Below the pieces are notes generated by a model, which saw nothing but the letters and a program-made list of their open reading frames with translations, ran no database searches and had not been told where the DNA came from. Source: Xylocopilactobacillus apis (GTDB lineage: Bacteria; Bacillota; Bacilli; Lactobacillales; Lactobacillaceae). Taken from it: a DNA stretch of 64,000 nt. Positions 10,331 through 20,094 of the stretch are shown piece by piece. Each line of letters begins with the position of its first letter. Position 1 is the stretch's first letter. The stretch lies in the NCBI RefSeq assembly GCF_033095965.1, contig NZ_AP026801.1:62001-126000 (forward strand), written 5' to 3'. The position numbers and the translations under genes are program-made.

Positions 10331-10356
10331 AGCGTTCATAAACTGAGCGCTTTTTT
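10331..10356 (+). terminator. Terminator of the three-gene operon
   Basis: The stem AGCGTTCA / TGAGCGCT has one G-U pair, a five-base loop and six T. Confidence 0.9.
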
Positions 10357-10640
10357 GTTGCAGCAAAAAAGGATATTCTAATGAGGGGGGGATACGCTAA
10401 TTCCTATCTTTTTTTTAATTAAAAAAGCTTGATCTCCGCTACAAGTCCAACTTTTCTATTTTAGAAGATAACTCCTAAAAAATTACTTTTTACAATTACG
10501 ATATATTTCATGTTTTCAAAAGTCAAATTTTTCTACGTATATCAACACATTTTTAAAAATTTACATCTAATTTAAAATTAGTTTCTTCCACTATACAAGT
10601 ACAAGATTTTGATCTTTACTCCCTTTAATTGTAGGTAAAT
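10357..10640. other. AT-rich spacer without recognisable gene
   Basis: It has a G7 run at 10385-10391 and a T8AATTA6 palindrome near 10410. No coding frame of note was seen. Confidence 0.5.
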
Positions 10641-10669
10641 TTGGTACCTACTTGAAAATATTGTAAAAT
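10641..10669 (+). promoter_or_regulatory. Promoter of the Fst-like toxin mRNA
   Basis: TTGGTA, 17 bases, TAAAAT. The leader that follows can form CTCCCC/GGGGAG, and its ACCTCC could pair with GGAGGT in the ribosome site, as expected for a toxin mRNA with hidden translation start. Confidence 0.6.
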
Positions 10670-10753
10670 GACCATACCTCCCCAATTTGCACTTCAGGGG
10701 AGATCTGAACTTTCTTGAAAATCGGAGGAGGTGAGGAGAGAACACTATTTTTT

Positions 10754-10870
10754 ATGACCTTCATAATTGATATAGTCAAAATAGTAGTGACAGCCGTTGT
10801 CAAATTTTTATTTGATATTCTGTATGATTGGATTAAAGAACGTCACCAGAACAAGCTCAAAAAGCGGTAG
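10754..10870 (+). CDS. Fst-like type I toxin, small membrane peptide
   Basis: This 38-residue peptide starts MTFIIDIVKIVVTAVV, has one hydrophobic segment of about 18-20 residues and a basic tail ending KKR. This is the build of Fst/Ldr-type toxins, which damage or depolarise the membrane. A very strong purine-rich site (GGAGGAGGTGAGGAG) precedes the ATG. The first codons lie in a 20-bp direct repeat (10756-10775) repeated at 11030-11049 inside a convergent minus-strand RNA. A hairpin terminator follows the stop. The small size prevents firm family assignment by eye, but the whole arrangement matches par/Fst modules. Confidence 0.72.
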   Translation: MTFIIDIVKIVVTAVVKFLFDILYDWIKERHQNKLKKR

Positions 10871-10885
10871 TATCACGAGACTAAA

Positions 10886-10914
10886 AAGCAAGTATTAGAG
10901 GTACTTGCTTTTTT
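10886..10914 (+). terminator. Terminator of the toxin mRNA
   Basis: The stem AAGCAAGTA / TACTTGCTT is followed by six T. It is flanked by A on the left, so it could also work on the minus strand. Confidence 0.85.
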
Positions 10915-10917
10915 AAT

Positions 10918-11046
10918 AAAAAAACCCTGGAGTCATTTTTTATTAAAAAAATGACTTACACCAGAGTTTGTTATATAACACTAATCATTTGGCAACAATA
11001 TTAGAGGTATCATTGCGAGGAGATTTTAAGACCTTCATAATTGATA
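10918..11046 (-). ncRNA. Antisense antitoxin RNA of the Fst-like module
   Basis: On the minus strand TTGACT (11081-11076), 17 bases and TAATAT (11058-11053) form a near-ideal promoter; an overlapping TATAAT lies three bases further. The transcript would start near 11046, cross the direct repeat at 11030-11049 and end at a long hairpin (10918-10969) with seven T. It is therefore convergent with the toxin mRNA and shares a 20-bp repeat with its start region, as RNA II does in par systems. The RNA is inferred from signals only. Confidence 0.65.
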
Positions 11047-11049
11047 TAG
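11030..11049. repeat. Second copy of the 20-bp toxin-start repeat
   Basis: It is identical to 10756-10775 (GACCTTCATAATTGATATAG). It provides complementarity between the toxin mRNA and the convergent RNA. Confidence 0.85.
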
Positions 11050-11238
11050 ATTATATTATTCTATACCATCTAAAAAGTCAAATCGAACCAACAACTTGTA
11101 TGTGTCAAGTTGTTCTCGGTAGCCATTAATCTAATTTGAATATTCTTTTTAATTTAAATAATTATCTGCAGTAATTTATCTTGCTCCAAGGATGAACTTT
11201 ACGTTGAAAGTTGATTTTGGAAGCAAAATTGTTGTTAA

Positions 11239-11358
11239 TTAATAACTCTTGCCAGCCTTCCTATTGGACTGCTGCTTGCTCCATTTACCGAGATGATCTC
11301 TTCCTTTATTCCGAGGTGTTTTGTTTGAATATTTCTTAAAATATTCTGGATTAATCAT
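11239..11358 (-). CDS. Very small basic ORF, doubtful
   Basis: A 39-codon frame starting MINPEYFKKY is rich in Lys, Arg, Asn and Ser. No ribosome site is visible and no family was recognised. It may be the tail of a lost gene. The surrounding 11090-11470 holds nothing else that can be supported. Confidence 0.2.
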   Translation of the reverse strand: MINPEYFKKYSNKTPRNKGRDHLGKWSKQQSNRKAGKSY

Positions 11359-11470
11359 TAAGTAGATATTTCTTATTTATGGTGGAAAAAGATGAGATAC
11401 TTAAGAATAAAATATTAGTTTTGAACGTACAATTATCAAAGTTCTCTAATTAAGAAAATGTTGTCGCAGC

Positions 11471-11492
11471 AAAAAAGCGCCAATCGGCGCTT
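11471..11492 (-). terminator. Terminator of glnPQ
   Basis: On the minus strand AAGCGCC-GATT-GGCGCTT is followed by a T run, just after the glnQ stop. Confidence 0.9.
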
Positions 11493-11497
11493 TCGTC

Positions 11498-12244
11498 TTA
11501 AGCATTGATAATTTTATTAATAAATTCTTTTGCCCGATCACTGGTTGGATGCTCAAAAATAGTATCTGGCGCATCATCTTCTAAGATAACCCCATCATCG
11601 AAGAACACCACACGATCGGCAACTTGCTTCGCAAATCCCATTTCGTGAGTAACGATGATCATGGTCATCCCCTGTTTAGCCAATTTACGCATAACGTTTA
11701 ATACGTCACCAACCATTTCAGGATCAAGAGCGGAAGTTGGTTCATCGAAAAGCATGATATCTGGATTCATTTCAAGAGCTCTAGCGATCGCCAAACGCTG
11801 TTTTTGACCACCGGATAATTGAGCAACCGGTGAGGTTTCCTTTTCGGCGAGACCTACTGTATCAAGCAACTTGCGAGCTTTGGCGTTTGCTTCGTCTGGC
11901 GTCATGGTTTTAAGCGTCAGTGGCGCATAAGTGATATTTTCAATGACATTTTTGTTATTGAAAAGGTTAAAGTTCTGAAATACCATCCCAATACGCTGAC
12001 GAACAGCATTAATATCACTTTTTGGATCAGCAACGTTTACGCCATCGACGATAATCGTCCCTTCATTAATTTCTTCCAGCTGATTGATAGCTCGAAGAAA
12101 TGTTGATTTTCCAGAGCCAGAGGGGCCGATCATAACGACAACTTCGTTTTCATGGACGTCAAGTGAGATCCCTTTGAGAACTTCATGGCTGCCGAAAGAT
12201 TTATGAACATTTTCAGCATGAATTTTAAGTTGTTTTTCTTCCAT
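11498..12244 (-). CDS. glnQ: Polar amino-acid (glutamine) ABC transporter ATPase
   Basis: This 248-residue cytoplasmic ATPase energises glutamine/glutamate or similar uptake. Walker A is IGPSGSGKS starting at about residue 39, the signature is QLSGGQKQR at about 142, and Walker B is [15 protein letters not shown], followed by the H-loop VTHEM. Its start overlaps the stop of glnP by one base (TAATG), so both are translated together. It is followed by the operon terminator. The gene pair matches lactococcal GlnPQ in order and domain layout. Confidence 0.93.
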   Translation of the reverse strand: MEEKQLKIHAENVHKSFGSHEVLKGISLDVHENEVVVMIGPSGSGKSTFLRAINQLEEINEGTIIVDGVNVADPKSDINAVRQRIGMVFQNFNLFNNKNVIENITYAPLTLKTMTPDEANAKARKLLDTVGLAEKETSPVAQLSGGQKQRLAIARALEMNPDIMLFDEPTSALDPEMVGDVLNVMRKLAKQGMTMIIVTHEMGFAKQVADRVVFFDDGVILEDDAPDTIFEHPTSDRAKEFINKIINA

Positions 12245-14406
12245 TAGTAGCCTAACCTCTTTTCGATAAATTTAGATAACCAAGTCAAAAGTGTAATAAC
12301 AATTAAGTAGATTAGAGCAACGATTCCGTAAACGATGAAACCTTGCTGAGTTCTTGCAACTAATAATTGTCCGGTTTGGGTAAGTTCGACAAAACCAATC
12401 GCAGAAATAATTGAAGTATCTTTTAACGTAATAATAAATTGGTTGATAAAAGATGGAATCATGATTTTAAGACCTTGCGGCATAATGATTCCCCGCATGG
12501 CTTTACCATATGGTACTCCTAGAGCACGGGCAGCTTCCATTTGCCCTGGATCGACTGCATCAAATCCTCCTTTAACAAATGCTGCAGTATACGCTCCCTC
12601 GTTTAGCACCAGGGTTAGAAGGCCAGCTGCAAAAGTAGAAATTTTTACACCAGTTACATTAGGAAGCCCGATATAAACGAAGAATGCTAAAACTAGAAGC
12701 GGCAAACCACGGAAGATGTAAATGACAGTGGAGTAAATTCCCCGGACAAATTTATGCTCTGAAACGCCCATTACTCCGAGAATAATTCCCCAAATCGAAG
12801 CAATTAAGATTGCAAAAACTGTCAGAGCTAAGGTATTTCCGAGCCCTGAGATGAACATGTTGCGGTTAGAAGAAATAAGACCCCAAAAAGACGTATCTTC
12901 TTTGGTGTTTCCCGTGATCTTCTTTTGATCACCGCCTAAATACTTATTTCTAATTTGATCAAAAGTCCCATTATCTTTGAGTTCTTTTAATCCATGATTG
13001 AAAGCTTGTAGTAAATCATTGTTTTTACCCTTTTGAACAGCAAAACCATAATGTCCAGTATTGGCTGGTTTTTGCTTCGGAATTGTAAGCTTAATGCCAT
13101 TTTTAATGGCATACTGCATGACCGGCTGGTCTTCAAAACAGGCAACTGAGTTACCAACCACTACATCGTTATACATTGTGTTGGAATCATTAAAGTATTT
13201 AATGTCAAAACCATACTTTTTCTGAATTGATTTAGCATAGTCAGCACTACCAGTACCTGTCTTTAAAGCAACGGTTTTACCTTTTAAGTCCTTTAGTCCT
13301 TTAATAGAAGAATCTTTCCTAACAGCCCAGATAAATCCACTTTCAAAATATGGCTCTGAAAAGTCAAATAGTTTCTTCCGTTCATCAGTAATTGTGAAAC
13401 CCGAAATAATAGCATCAGCTTGACCATTGGCTACAGCTTGAGTTTCTGAATTAAATGACATTGGTTTTAAGGTATAGGTGAATCCTTCATTAACTGAAAT
13501 TTGTTTTAAAATTTCCATATCGATTCCGACATATTTACCATTTTTGGCTTGGATTTCAAATGGTGGAAAAGTTGTGTCGGTCACAATTGTATAATGAGGG
13601 TTGTTCTTGAGAATTTTAGAACCCTTTTTCTCACCCGATGAAGTGCTCAAATAATTATCAACGATTTTCTGGTACTCGCCGCTAGCTTTCAGCTTCTTGA
13701 GACCATCGTTAAACTTGCTCATTAGTTCAGCATTTTTGCCTTTTTTAACAAAAAAGCCATAATATCCAGCATTAGCAGGTTTTTGCTTTGGAATTGTTAA
13801 TTTAACGCCGTTTTTAATGGCATACTGCATGACCGGAATATCCTCAAAGCAGGCATCAGAGTTACCAGCAGTTACGTCATTATACATGATATTAGAGTCA
13901 TTAAAATAACTGATCTTAAAACCATATTTTTTGCTGAGAGATGCAGCATAAGTTGCAGAAGCAGTCCCGGTCTTGGCTGCAATTTTTTTGCCTTTTAGGT
14001 CAGAGACCTTTTTAATCTTAGAGTCTTTAGCGACAGCAAAAACAGCTCCCGTTTTATAGTAGGGAGTGCTGGCATCGTATATTTTTTCCCGCTCGGGGGT
14101 AATTGTCATTCCGGCAATAATACCATCAGATTGACTGTTGGCAACAGCTTGGGCCGCTACATTGAAAGACATCGGCTTCACAGAATAAGTGAAGTTTTCA
14201 ATTTCAGAAATTCTTTTCAATAAGTCCATATCAATGCCGACATACTTCTCATTTTTGTTTTGAAATTCAAACGGCGGATAAGTAGTATCTGTAACAATTG
14301 AATAATGGGGCTTGGAATCTGCTGCCTGAGTTGGCGTGCTCGTTGGGATAATAATTCCAATGAAAGCCAGCATTATTACAGTAAAAATAGATAATTTCTT
14401 TTTCAT
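12244..14406 (-). CDS. glnP: Glutamine/glutamate ABC transporter, two substrate-binding domains fused to permease
   Basis: This large fusion carries a signal segment ([17 protein letters not shown]), two tandem family-3 binding domains at about 30-255 and 270-500, and a permease domain at about 515-720. The two binding domains are clear duplicates: each has a TDTTxPPFE start, a MSFN block and an [17 protein letters not shown]-type block. The permease has the [20 protein letters not shown] / EAARALG coupling loop. The start is ATG at 14406, eight bases after AAAGGAG; a GTG nine bases upstream is in frame. This is the architecture of GlnP of lactic acid bacteria. Confidence 0.93.
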   Translation of the reverse strand: MKKKLSIFTVIMLAFIGIIIPTSTPTQAADSKPHYSIVTDTTYPPFEFQNKNEKYVGIDMDLLKRISEIENFTYSVKPMSFNVAAQAVANSQSDGIIAGMTITPEREKIYDASTPYYKTGAVFAVAKDSKIKKVSDLKGKKIAAKTGTASATYAASLSKKYGFKISYFNDSNIMYNDVTAGNSDACFEDIPVMQYAIKNGVKLTIPKQKPANAGYYGFFVKKGKNAELMSKFNDGLKKLKASGEYQKIVDNYLSTSSGEKKGSKILKNNPHYTIVTDTTFPPFEIQAKNGKYVGIDMEILKQISVNEGFTYTLKPMSFNSETQAVANGQADAIISGFTITDERKKLFDFSEPYFESGFIWAVRKDSSIKGLKDLKGKTVALKTGTGSADYAKSIQKKYGFDIKYFNDSNTMYNDVVVGNSVACFEDQPVMQYAIKNGIKLTIPKQKPANTGHYGFAVQKGKNNDLLQAFNHGLKELKDNGTFDQIRNKYLGGDQKKITGNTKEDTSFWGLISSNRNMFISGLGNTLALTVFAILIASIWGIILGVMGVSEHKFVRGIYSTVIYIFRGLPLLVLAFFVYIGLPNVTGVKISTFAAGLLTLVLNEGAYTAAFVKGGFDAVDPGQMEAARALGVPYGKAMRGIIMPQGLKIMIPSFINQFIITLKDTSIISAIGFVELTQTGQLLVARTQQGFIVYGIVALIYLIVITLLTWLSKFIEKRLGY

Positions 14407-14620
14407 AGTCCTCACTCCTTTGTTTAAAAGATTACCATAAAAAAAATATTTTCGCTCTTTTCTTGTTAGCTTTTATGACATTGAATTTTATCAGCGTAAC
14501 TATTTCTTAACCTTTTCTTCACTATTAGTTCACAAATTCAAGATAATATATCATTGTAGAATAAATTCTACAGATTAATAATATTTTTCGTATTATTATT
14601 TCTCCCCTATAAAAAAGAAG
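14407..14620. other. Upstream region of glnP
   Basis: AT-rich, with no coding frame. A minus-strand promoter for glnPQ is expected here, but no convincing -35/-10 pair was found. Confidence 0.5.
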
Positions 14621-14647
14621 CCGCTGCAATTTGTCGCAGCGGTTTTT
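14621..14647. terminator. Orphan bidirectional terminator hairpin
   Basis: The stem CCGCTGC / GCAGCGG is followed by five T and preceded by an A run on the other side. No gene ends here. It insulates glnPQ from treR or ends a short unseen RNA. Confidence 0.7.
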
Positions 14648-14756
14648 GTGTTGTTAAAATTAAATATAAAAAAGTTGTCTAGCCGTTTCATTCAGATGGG
14701 AGTAATCTTTTATTCAACATGACTAGTCAAATGCTGTAAGTAGCGCTTTAAAAGCG

Positions 14757-14785
14757 TTGAAAGCGTTAACTGTAGTAAATATAAT
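14757..14785 (+). promoter_or_regulatory. treR operon promoter overlapped by a CcpA cre site
   Basis: TTGAAA (14757-14762), 17 bases, TATAAT (14780-14785). The stretch TTGAAAGCGTTAACT (14757-14771) fits the cre consensus WTGNAANCGNWNNCW at every fixed position and contains the -35 box. This predicts strong catabolite repression of the trehalose operon. Confidence 0.85.
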
Positions 14786-14817
14786 GAAAAGGTAATTACG
14801 ATTTAGTTGAAGGTTAA

Positions 14818-15522
14818 ATGGAGAAGTATCGTTTAATATATCTAGATATTCTTAAAGCGTTAAATAATCATAAATATCAACCGGGAGATCTTTTACCAAG
14901 TGACAAACGTTATTCGATGAAATATCAAGTCTCGCGGGAAACCGTTCGTAAAGCAATGAAACTCTTAGCCAGTGATGGGTATATTCAACGCTTACAAGGT
15001 AAGGGATCAATAGTTATTGATCGAAGGCATTTTCAATTTCCACTTTCTCAAATTGAGAGCTATTCAGAAATTGTTAAAGGTGACGGCCTTGATTCTAAAA
15101 ATGAGGTTTTGGATATTTGTGATGCGATTGTGCCAGAAGTTTTTTCGCCAGTTAATGATCATGTGGCGGCAACAAAGATTTCCCGGAAGCGAGTTATTAA
15201 TGGAGAACCTTTAATCATCGACCATGATTATGTTTTAAAAGCAAAAGTTTTATCAATTCCGCGGGAATGGGCTGAACTATCGCTTTTTAAGTACTTAGAG
15301 GGAATCCGAAAATTTAAAATTGATTATGCGGTTAAGGAATTAACAGTTGAAAAAGCAAATGCTTTTGATCAAGAGCATCTCGAAGTTTCAAAAGAAATGT
15401 CAATGGTGGTGATTCGCAGTCGAACCCATTTGGTTGATAACTCAATCATTTCTTATACAGAGTCACGGCATCGGGCAGACCGCTTTTCAAGTGTTGTATT
15501 TGCGCGGCGTCATGTTTATTAA
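14818..15522 (+). CDS. treR: GntR-family trehalose operon regulator
   Basis: This 234-residue repressor has an N-terminal winged helix (DILKALNNHKY, then SRETVRKAMKLLASDGYIQRLQGKGS) and a UTRA ligand domain beginning FPLSQIESYSEI, as in TreR proteins, which sense trehalose 6-phosphate. The ribosome site GAAGG is modest and close to the ATG. It is first in an operon with EIIA, EIIBC and a GH65 phosphorylase, which supports the trehalose assignment. Other UTRA regulators of disaccharide operons look alike, so the ligand is inferred from context. Confidence 0.85.
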   Translation: MEKYRLIYLDILKALNNHKYQPGDLLPSDKRYSMKYQVSRETVRKAMKLLASDGYIQRLQGKGSIVIDRRHFQFPLSQIESYSEIVKGDGLDSKNEVLDICDAIVPEVFSPVNDHVAATKISRKRVINGEPLIIDHDYVLKAKVLSIPREWAELSLFKYLEGIRKFKIDYAVKELTVEKANAFDQEHLEVSKEMSMVVIRSRTHLVDNSIISYTESRHRADRFSSVVFARRHVY

Positions 15523-15536
15523 TTAAGGAGAATTTA

Positions 15537-16022
15537 ATGTTTGGTTTTGGAAAAAAGAAAGAAGTAGAGGCAGATCAGAATATTTATGCCCCAGTTGATG
15601 GAGAAGCAGTTGAGATTACTACCGTATCTGATCCGGTTTTTGCCCAAAAAATGATGGGCGAAGGTTTTGCAGTTACTCCAAGCGGCGGAGATATTGTAGC
15701 TCCAGTAGCTGGGACTATTACTGTTAATCAAGGACATGCAGTAGGAATTAGAAGAAGCGATGGACTTGAAGTTTTAATTCATATTGGAATTGACACGGTT
15801 TCATTAAAAGGGGCACCTTTTACTCAGCACGTTAAAATTGATGATAACGTAGCTGGCGGAGATCCGCTGGTAACAGTCGATTGGCAGCAGATTAAAGATG
15901 CTAATCTCGATCCAGTCGTAATGGTTTTAATCACTAATTCAAAGGACCAACTGGATCAATTTACAATTAATTATGGAGATACAAAGGCAGGAGCAGAGCT
16001 GGGCTTAGCAACTGCTAAATAG
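15537..16022 (+). CDS. PTS glucose-type EIIA component
   Basis: This soluble phosphocarrier of 161 residues passes phosphate from HPr to the EIIB domain of the next gene. The active histidine is H82 in VLIHIGIDTVSL. The domain begins with IYAPVDGEAVEI and ends near NSKDQLDQF. A strong AAGGAG site precedes the ATG, 14 bases after treR. It supplies the EIIA function missing from the EIIBC protein encoded directly downstream. Confidence 0.93.
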   Translation: MFGFGKKKEVEADQNIYAPVDGEAVEITTVSDPVFAQKMMGEGFAVTPSGGDIVAPVAGTITVNQGHAVGIRRSDGLEVLIHIGIDTVSLKGAPFTQHVKIDDNVAGGDPLVTVDWQQIKDANLDPVVMVLITNSKDQLDQFTINYGDTKAGAELGLATAK

Positions 16023-16030
16023 GGGGATAA

Positions 16031-17533
16031 ATGGCACAAGATTATAATAAGCTCGCTGATGATATTATTGCAGGCGTTGGCGGAGCGGACAACGTAGATA
16101 AAGTTATTCACTGTATTACGCGTTTACGGTTTTATTTAAAAGATGAGAAAAAAGCTGATACCGAAAAAATTTCTAATTTACCGGGGATTGCCGGAGCAGT
16201 ATACAATGCAGCTTTAGGACAATATCAGGTAGTAATCGGACCAGCAGTTAATGACGTATACGACGCGGTGGTTGCTAAACTTGGCAGCGAAGTTGTCGAT
16301 CAAGAGGCAACTGAAAAAGCATTGGAAGAAACTGGCGGTGCTCAGCCAAAAACAAATAGAACTGCTTGGGAAAATGTAACTCATGCTTTTCAGACTTTGA
16401 TCGGCACAATTACCGGCTCAATGATCCCAGTCGTTGGTCTGCTGGCCGCTAGTGGTATTTTAAAAGGGATCTTAACGTTAATTACTGAATTGAAGTGGGT
16501 TCAGGCTAATTCGTCGACGTACGTTATTATTAATGCGATGGGCGATGCAGTGTTCTACTTCTTACCAATTCTTGTTGGTTTTACGGCGGCGAAACAGTTA
16601 AAATCAGATCCAATTACAGTTGCTGCAATTGGCGGTTTATTGGTTCATCCTACAATTACCGCAATTTATGAGGGAACGTCAAAATTTGCATTAACTAATA
16701 TTTTAGGGGTTCAATTTAATGCCAATTTCTTTGGGATTCCGGTCAAGATTCCTCAATATACTTATTCAATTTTTCCAATTATAGTTGCTGCTTGGCTGGC
16801 ACGACCAATTGGAAACTGGCTGAAAAAAGTTTTACCGCTTAGTTTACGTTCAATTTTCCAACCATTATTTACCATTTTTATCGTTGGAACTTTAATTATT
16901 GTCGTATTTGGCCCAGTTATAACCTTGATTTCACAAGGATTTGCAACCTTCCTAAATTGGCTGCTGACCTTAAATGAAGCTGTTGCTGGCCTTATTATCG
17001 GCGGATTCTACCAGAGTTTAGTAATTTTTGGCCTTCACTGGATGGTTGTACCGCTTGTAGCAAATGATATTGCTAGCAGCGGGCATTCAGTTCTTAATGC
17101 TTTGATCAGTTATACCATGATTGCTCAAGCTGCCGGAGCATTTGCCGTTGCAGTTAAGACTAAGAACAAAAACTTGCGTTCACTGTCGATTGCTGGTGGC
17201 CTTTCAGGGTTTGCAGGAGTTACTGAACCAGCGATGTACGGGGTTAACCTGAAGTACGGTAAAGTCTTCTGGATGAGTAATATCGGAAGTGCTATTGGGG
17301 CTGCGATTGGTGGATTTTTCAAGATTGATATGTTTGGATTTACTGGATCTTGGATTGGTTTACCAAGTTACTTTGCTGGCGGAACTGGCAATACTTGGCT
17401 GTTTGTTGCCACTGCGGCAATTACGACAATTGTTTCCTTTGGCTGTGTTTACCTATGGGGATTCAAGGACTCTGACATTGATAAAGTTAAAAAAGCTGAA
17501 AAGAAGAACGTCTTCAAAGACGCTGTTGCTTAA
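16031..17533 (+). CDS. treP: PTS trehalose-type permease, EIIBC
   Basis: This membrane protein of 500 residues phosphorylates and imports the sugar. EIIB is at the N-terminus with phosphocysteine C28 in KVIHCITRLRF. A linker follows, then EIIC of about ten membrane segments from residue 115 to 480. It has no C-terminal EIIA, which fits the separate EIIA gene. Sucrose-, trehalose- and beta-glucoside EIIBC proteins are related; trehalose is favoured by TreR-type regulation and by the adjacent GH65 phosphorylase. It follows the EIIA gene by eight bases with a GGGGG site. Confidence 0.85.
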   Translation: MAQDYNKLADDIIAGVGGADNVDKVIHCITRLRFYLKDEKKADTEKISNLPGIAGAVYNAALGQYQVVIGPAVNDVYDAVVAKLGSEVVDQEATEKALEETGGAQPKTNRTAWENVTHAFQTLIGTITGSMIPVVGLLAASGILKGILTLITELKWVQANSSTYVIINAMGDAVFYFLPILVGFTAAKQLKSDPITVAAIGGLLVHPTITAIYEGTSKFALTNILGVQFNANFFGIPVKIPQYTYSIFPIIVAAWLARPIGNWLKKVLPLSLRSIFQPLFTIFIVGTLIIVVFGPVITLISQGFATFLNWLLTLNEAVAGLIIGGFYQSLVIFGLHWMVVPLVANDIASSGHSVLNALISYTMIAQAAGAFAVAVKTKNKNLRSLSIAGGLSGFAGVTEPAMYGVNLKYGKVFWMSNIGSAIGAAIGGFFKIDMFGFTGSWIGLPSYFAGGTGNTWLFVATAAITTIVSFGCVYLWGFKDSDIDKVKKAEKKNVFKDAVA

Positions 17534-17543
17534 AAGATTAATG

Positions 17544-17567
17544 GCTCTTCAGACGAAGAGCTTTTTT
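17544..17567 (+). terminator. Intra-operon terminator between treP and the GH65 gene
   Basis: The stem GCTCTT / AAGAGC with a six-base loop is followed by six T. The GH65 ribosome site comes immediately after, so it probably lowers downstream expression rather than ending the operon. Confidence 0.7.
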
Positions 17568-17583
17568 ATTGGAAAGGAAAGTT

Positions 17584-19919
17584 TTGACAACTGAAAATAT
17601 TTGGCACGTTGAATATAATCACACTTCTCAAGGGAAAAAATCTTATGGAGAAGAAGCAATTTTAACGCTTGGTAATGGCTATCTTGGCTGGCGGGGGCAC
17701 CAGTTTTTAGCCAATATAATGATGACCATTATCCTGGATTATATGCAGCGGGAGTTTTTAACCAAACAAAAACACCCATGGCAGGACGGGATGTAATTAA
17801 TGAAGATTTTGTAAATTTACCTAATCCCCAGCTTTTTAAAATTTATGTTGAGCAAAAAGAGATTGACTATCAAAAAATTATTCGTCGTTTCAGCCGTTTA
17901 GATTTAAAACAGGGTCAAGAATTCGACGAATATGATTTTCAAACTGAAAAAGGGATTCTACATTTACAAACAGTTAAAATTGTAGATCCCGTTAATTATC
18001 ATCTTTTTGGTCTTGAGCTTAGCTTGACGCCCGAATTCGATGCCCCAATTCAAGTTGATTCAATTGTAGATACGGCAATTTTAAATCAAAATGTAGAACG
18101 CTATCGAGATTTTGATTCACGGGAATTTGATGTTAAATCAATTGAAAATAAAAGTGTGATGGCCCAGACCCGTCAAAGTGAGATTAAGATTCATTTGTTT
18201 GTAAATACGACTAGTGAAGAAAATCTTGATGCAATTTTAATTCAAAATGATCAGGAGTTGATCGAAAGATTCAAGTTTGACGGCAAATCTGACGTCACTA
18301 ATCATTTTTCAAAAGTAATCGGGTTAACAACATCTAATGAATTAAATTATGAACCGCAAAAAGTTGCAGAACAAGTTCAGGATACTAATTTAGATCAAAT
18401 TTTCGCACGGGCAGATCTTTACTGGAGTCAGTTTTGGAAGTTTCATGATCTAATAGTAGAAAGTGACAATTCAGAATTACAGACTTTAATTCGACTGAAT
18501 ATTTTTCACTTACAGCAAGCTGCTAATCATAATGCCAATCAATACCTTGACGCTTCCGTTTCTTCAAGAGCACTGACTGGTGAAGGTTATCGCGGTCATA
18601 TTTTTTGGGATGAAATTTTCTTTATTCCTTATTATGCCAAAAACGATCCCGCAACAGCACGTGATTTAATTCATTATCGAATTCGCCGGTTAGCGGCTGC
18701 CAAGCAAAATGCTAGATTAGACGATGAGGCAGGAGCTATGTACTCATGGCAGTCAGGTATGTATGGTGATGAACAGGCTCAGGTTATCCATTTAAACCCA
18801 GTTGATAATAAGTGGGACCCTGATAATTCCCGGCTGCAGCGCCATATTTCTTTAGCGATTGCTTATGATGTTTGGTATTACTATCACGTGACTGGAGATG
18901 CGACAATTCTTAATGAAGGCGCATTGGAGATGATTCTTGAAATCTGTAAGTTTTGGCTGCATAAAGCAATTCTTGATGACCAGGGACGTTACGATATTAA
19001 CGGCGTAATGGGGCCGGATGAATTTCATGAAAAGTATCCCGGTGCTAAGAACGGTGGTTTTACAAACAATGCCTATACTAATATTATGTTGGCTTGGATT
19101 TTGGATTGGGTCAACAAGCTTGCTGAAGATCCAAAAGTTTCATTTGGGCGTATCAGCAAAGAAATTGGTTTTAGTTCTGATTTAATGAAAAAAGGTCAGG
19201 AAGTCAGCCGAAAATTAAACTTAGAAATCAAAGACGGTATCATTGCTCAATTCGCTGGATATTTTAATTTAAAACGCCTCGATTTTGCTGAATATGAGAA
19301 GAAATATGGTGATATTCATCGAATTGACCGGATTTTAAAAGCAGAAGGGAAGTCGCCTGATGACTATCAAGTAGCCAAACAAGCAGATGTTTTGATGACA
19401 ATTTATAATCTTGGTTCATCAGAGACAAAACGGATTATTAATCAGCTGGGATATGACTTGCCAGATGATTGGTTAGAGAAGAATACTAAATACTATTTAG
19501 AGCGAACCACTCACGGGTCCACTACTTCTAGACCTGTATTTGCAATTTCATTGGCAGATTTAGGTCAAAAAGAAAAGGCGGAAGAATTTTTAGAAACGGC
19601 AATTGGTTCTGATTATTATGATATTCAAGGCGGTACAACAGCAGAAGGAATTCACATTGGGGTGATGGGTGAAACTTTAGAAGTTATTACGAGCTGCTTT
19701 GCAGGAATTAATATTATGGGCGAAATTCTAAAAGTTCAGCCACAGCTTCCTCCAAAGTGGGACAAAGTACAGTTAGAAACTAATTTTAAAGAGGTTAGTT
19801 ATAATTTTGAAATAAGTTCCGACCAAGTACAGGTAATTGCTGATGATGACTGTCAGATTAATGTTTTTGGGCAAGATCGGCTTCTTAAGGGTCACGAAAA
19901 ATCAGTTTTTAAACGTTAA
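17584..19919 (+). pseudogene. GH65 disaccharide phosphorylase (trehalose-6-phosphate phosphorylase-type), frameshifted
   Basis: The N-terminal 38 codons (TTENIWHVEYNHTSQG to GYLGWRG) and the remaining frame are out of register. One more G in the G5 run at 17693-17697 joins them as WRGAPVFSQYNDDHYPGLY, giving 778 residues, normal for GH65. The general acid is E480 in VMGPDEFHE. With a trehalose PTS, the likely reaction is phosphorolysis of trehalose 6-phosphate to glucose 6-phosphate and beta-glucose 1-phosphate; maltose phosphorylase is the alternative. The start is TTG 17584 behind AAAGGAAAG. No beta-phosphoglucomutase gene follows. The frameshift may be a sequencing artefact. Confidence 0.85.
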
Positions 19920-20094
19920 TTTTAAACAATCACTTTCTTTTTGTAAGTATTCTTTCATGAAAAAATCATATAGTTTTCATGAAATATTTTCATTTTCTTT
20001 TCATTTTGATAATACTTTTTAGGTAAAATTTTTCAGATTGGACGAGAAGCCAAAGATAAAATTCGTAATTTTTATTTATCTGGAGGAATAATAA

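Noticed and set aside
11239-11358. Small basic frame considered as an additional antitoxin or regulator
   Set aside because: No ribosome site or promoter; kept only as a low-confidence feature.
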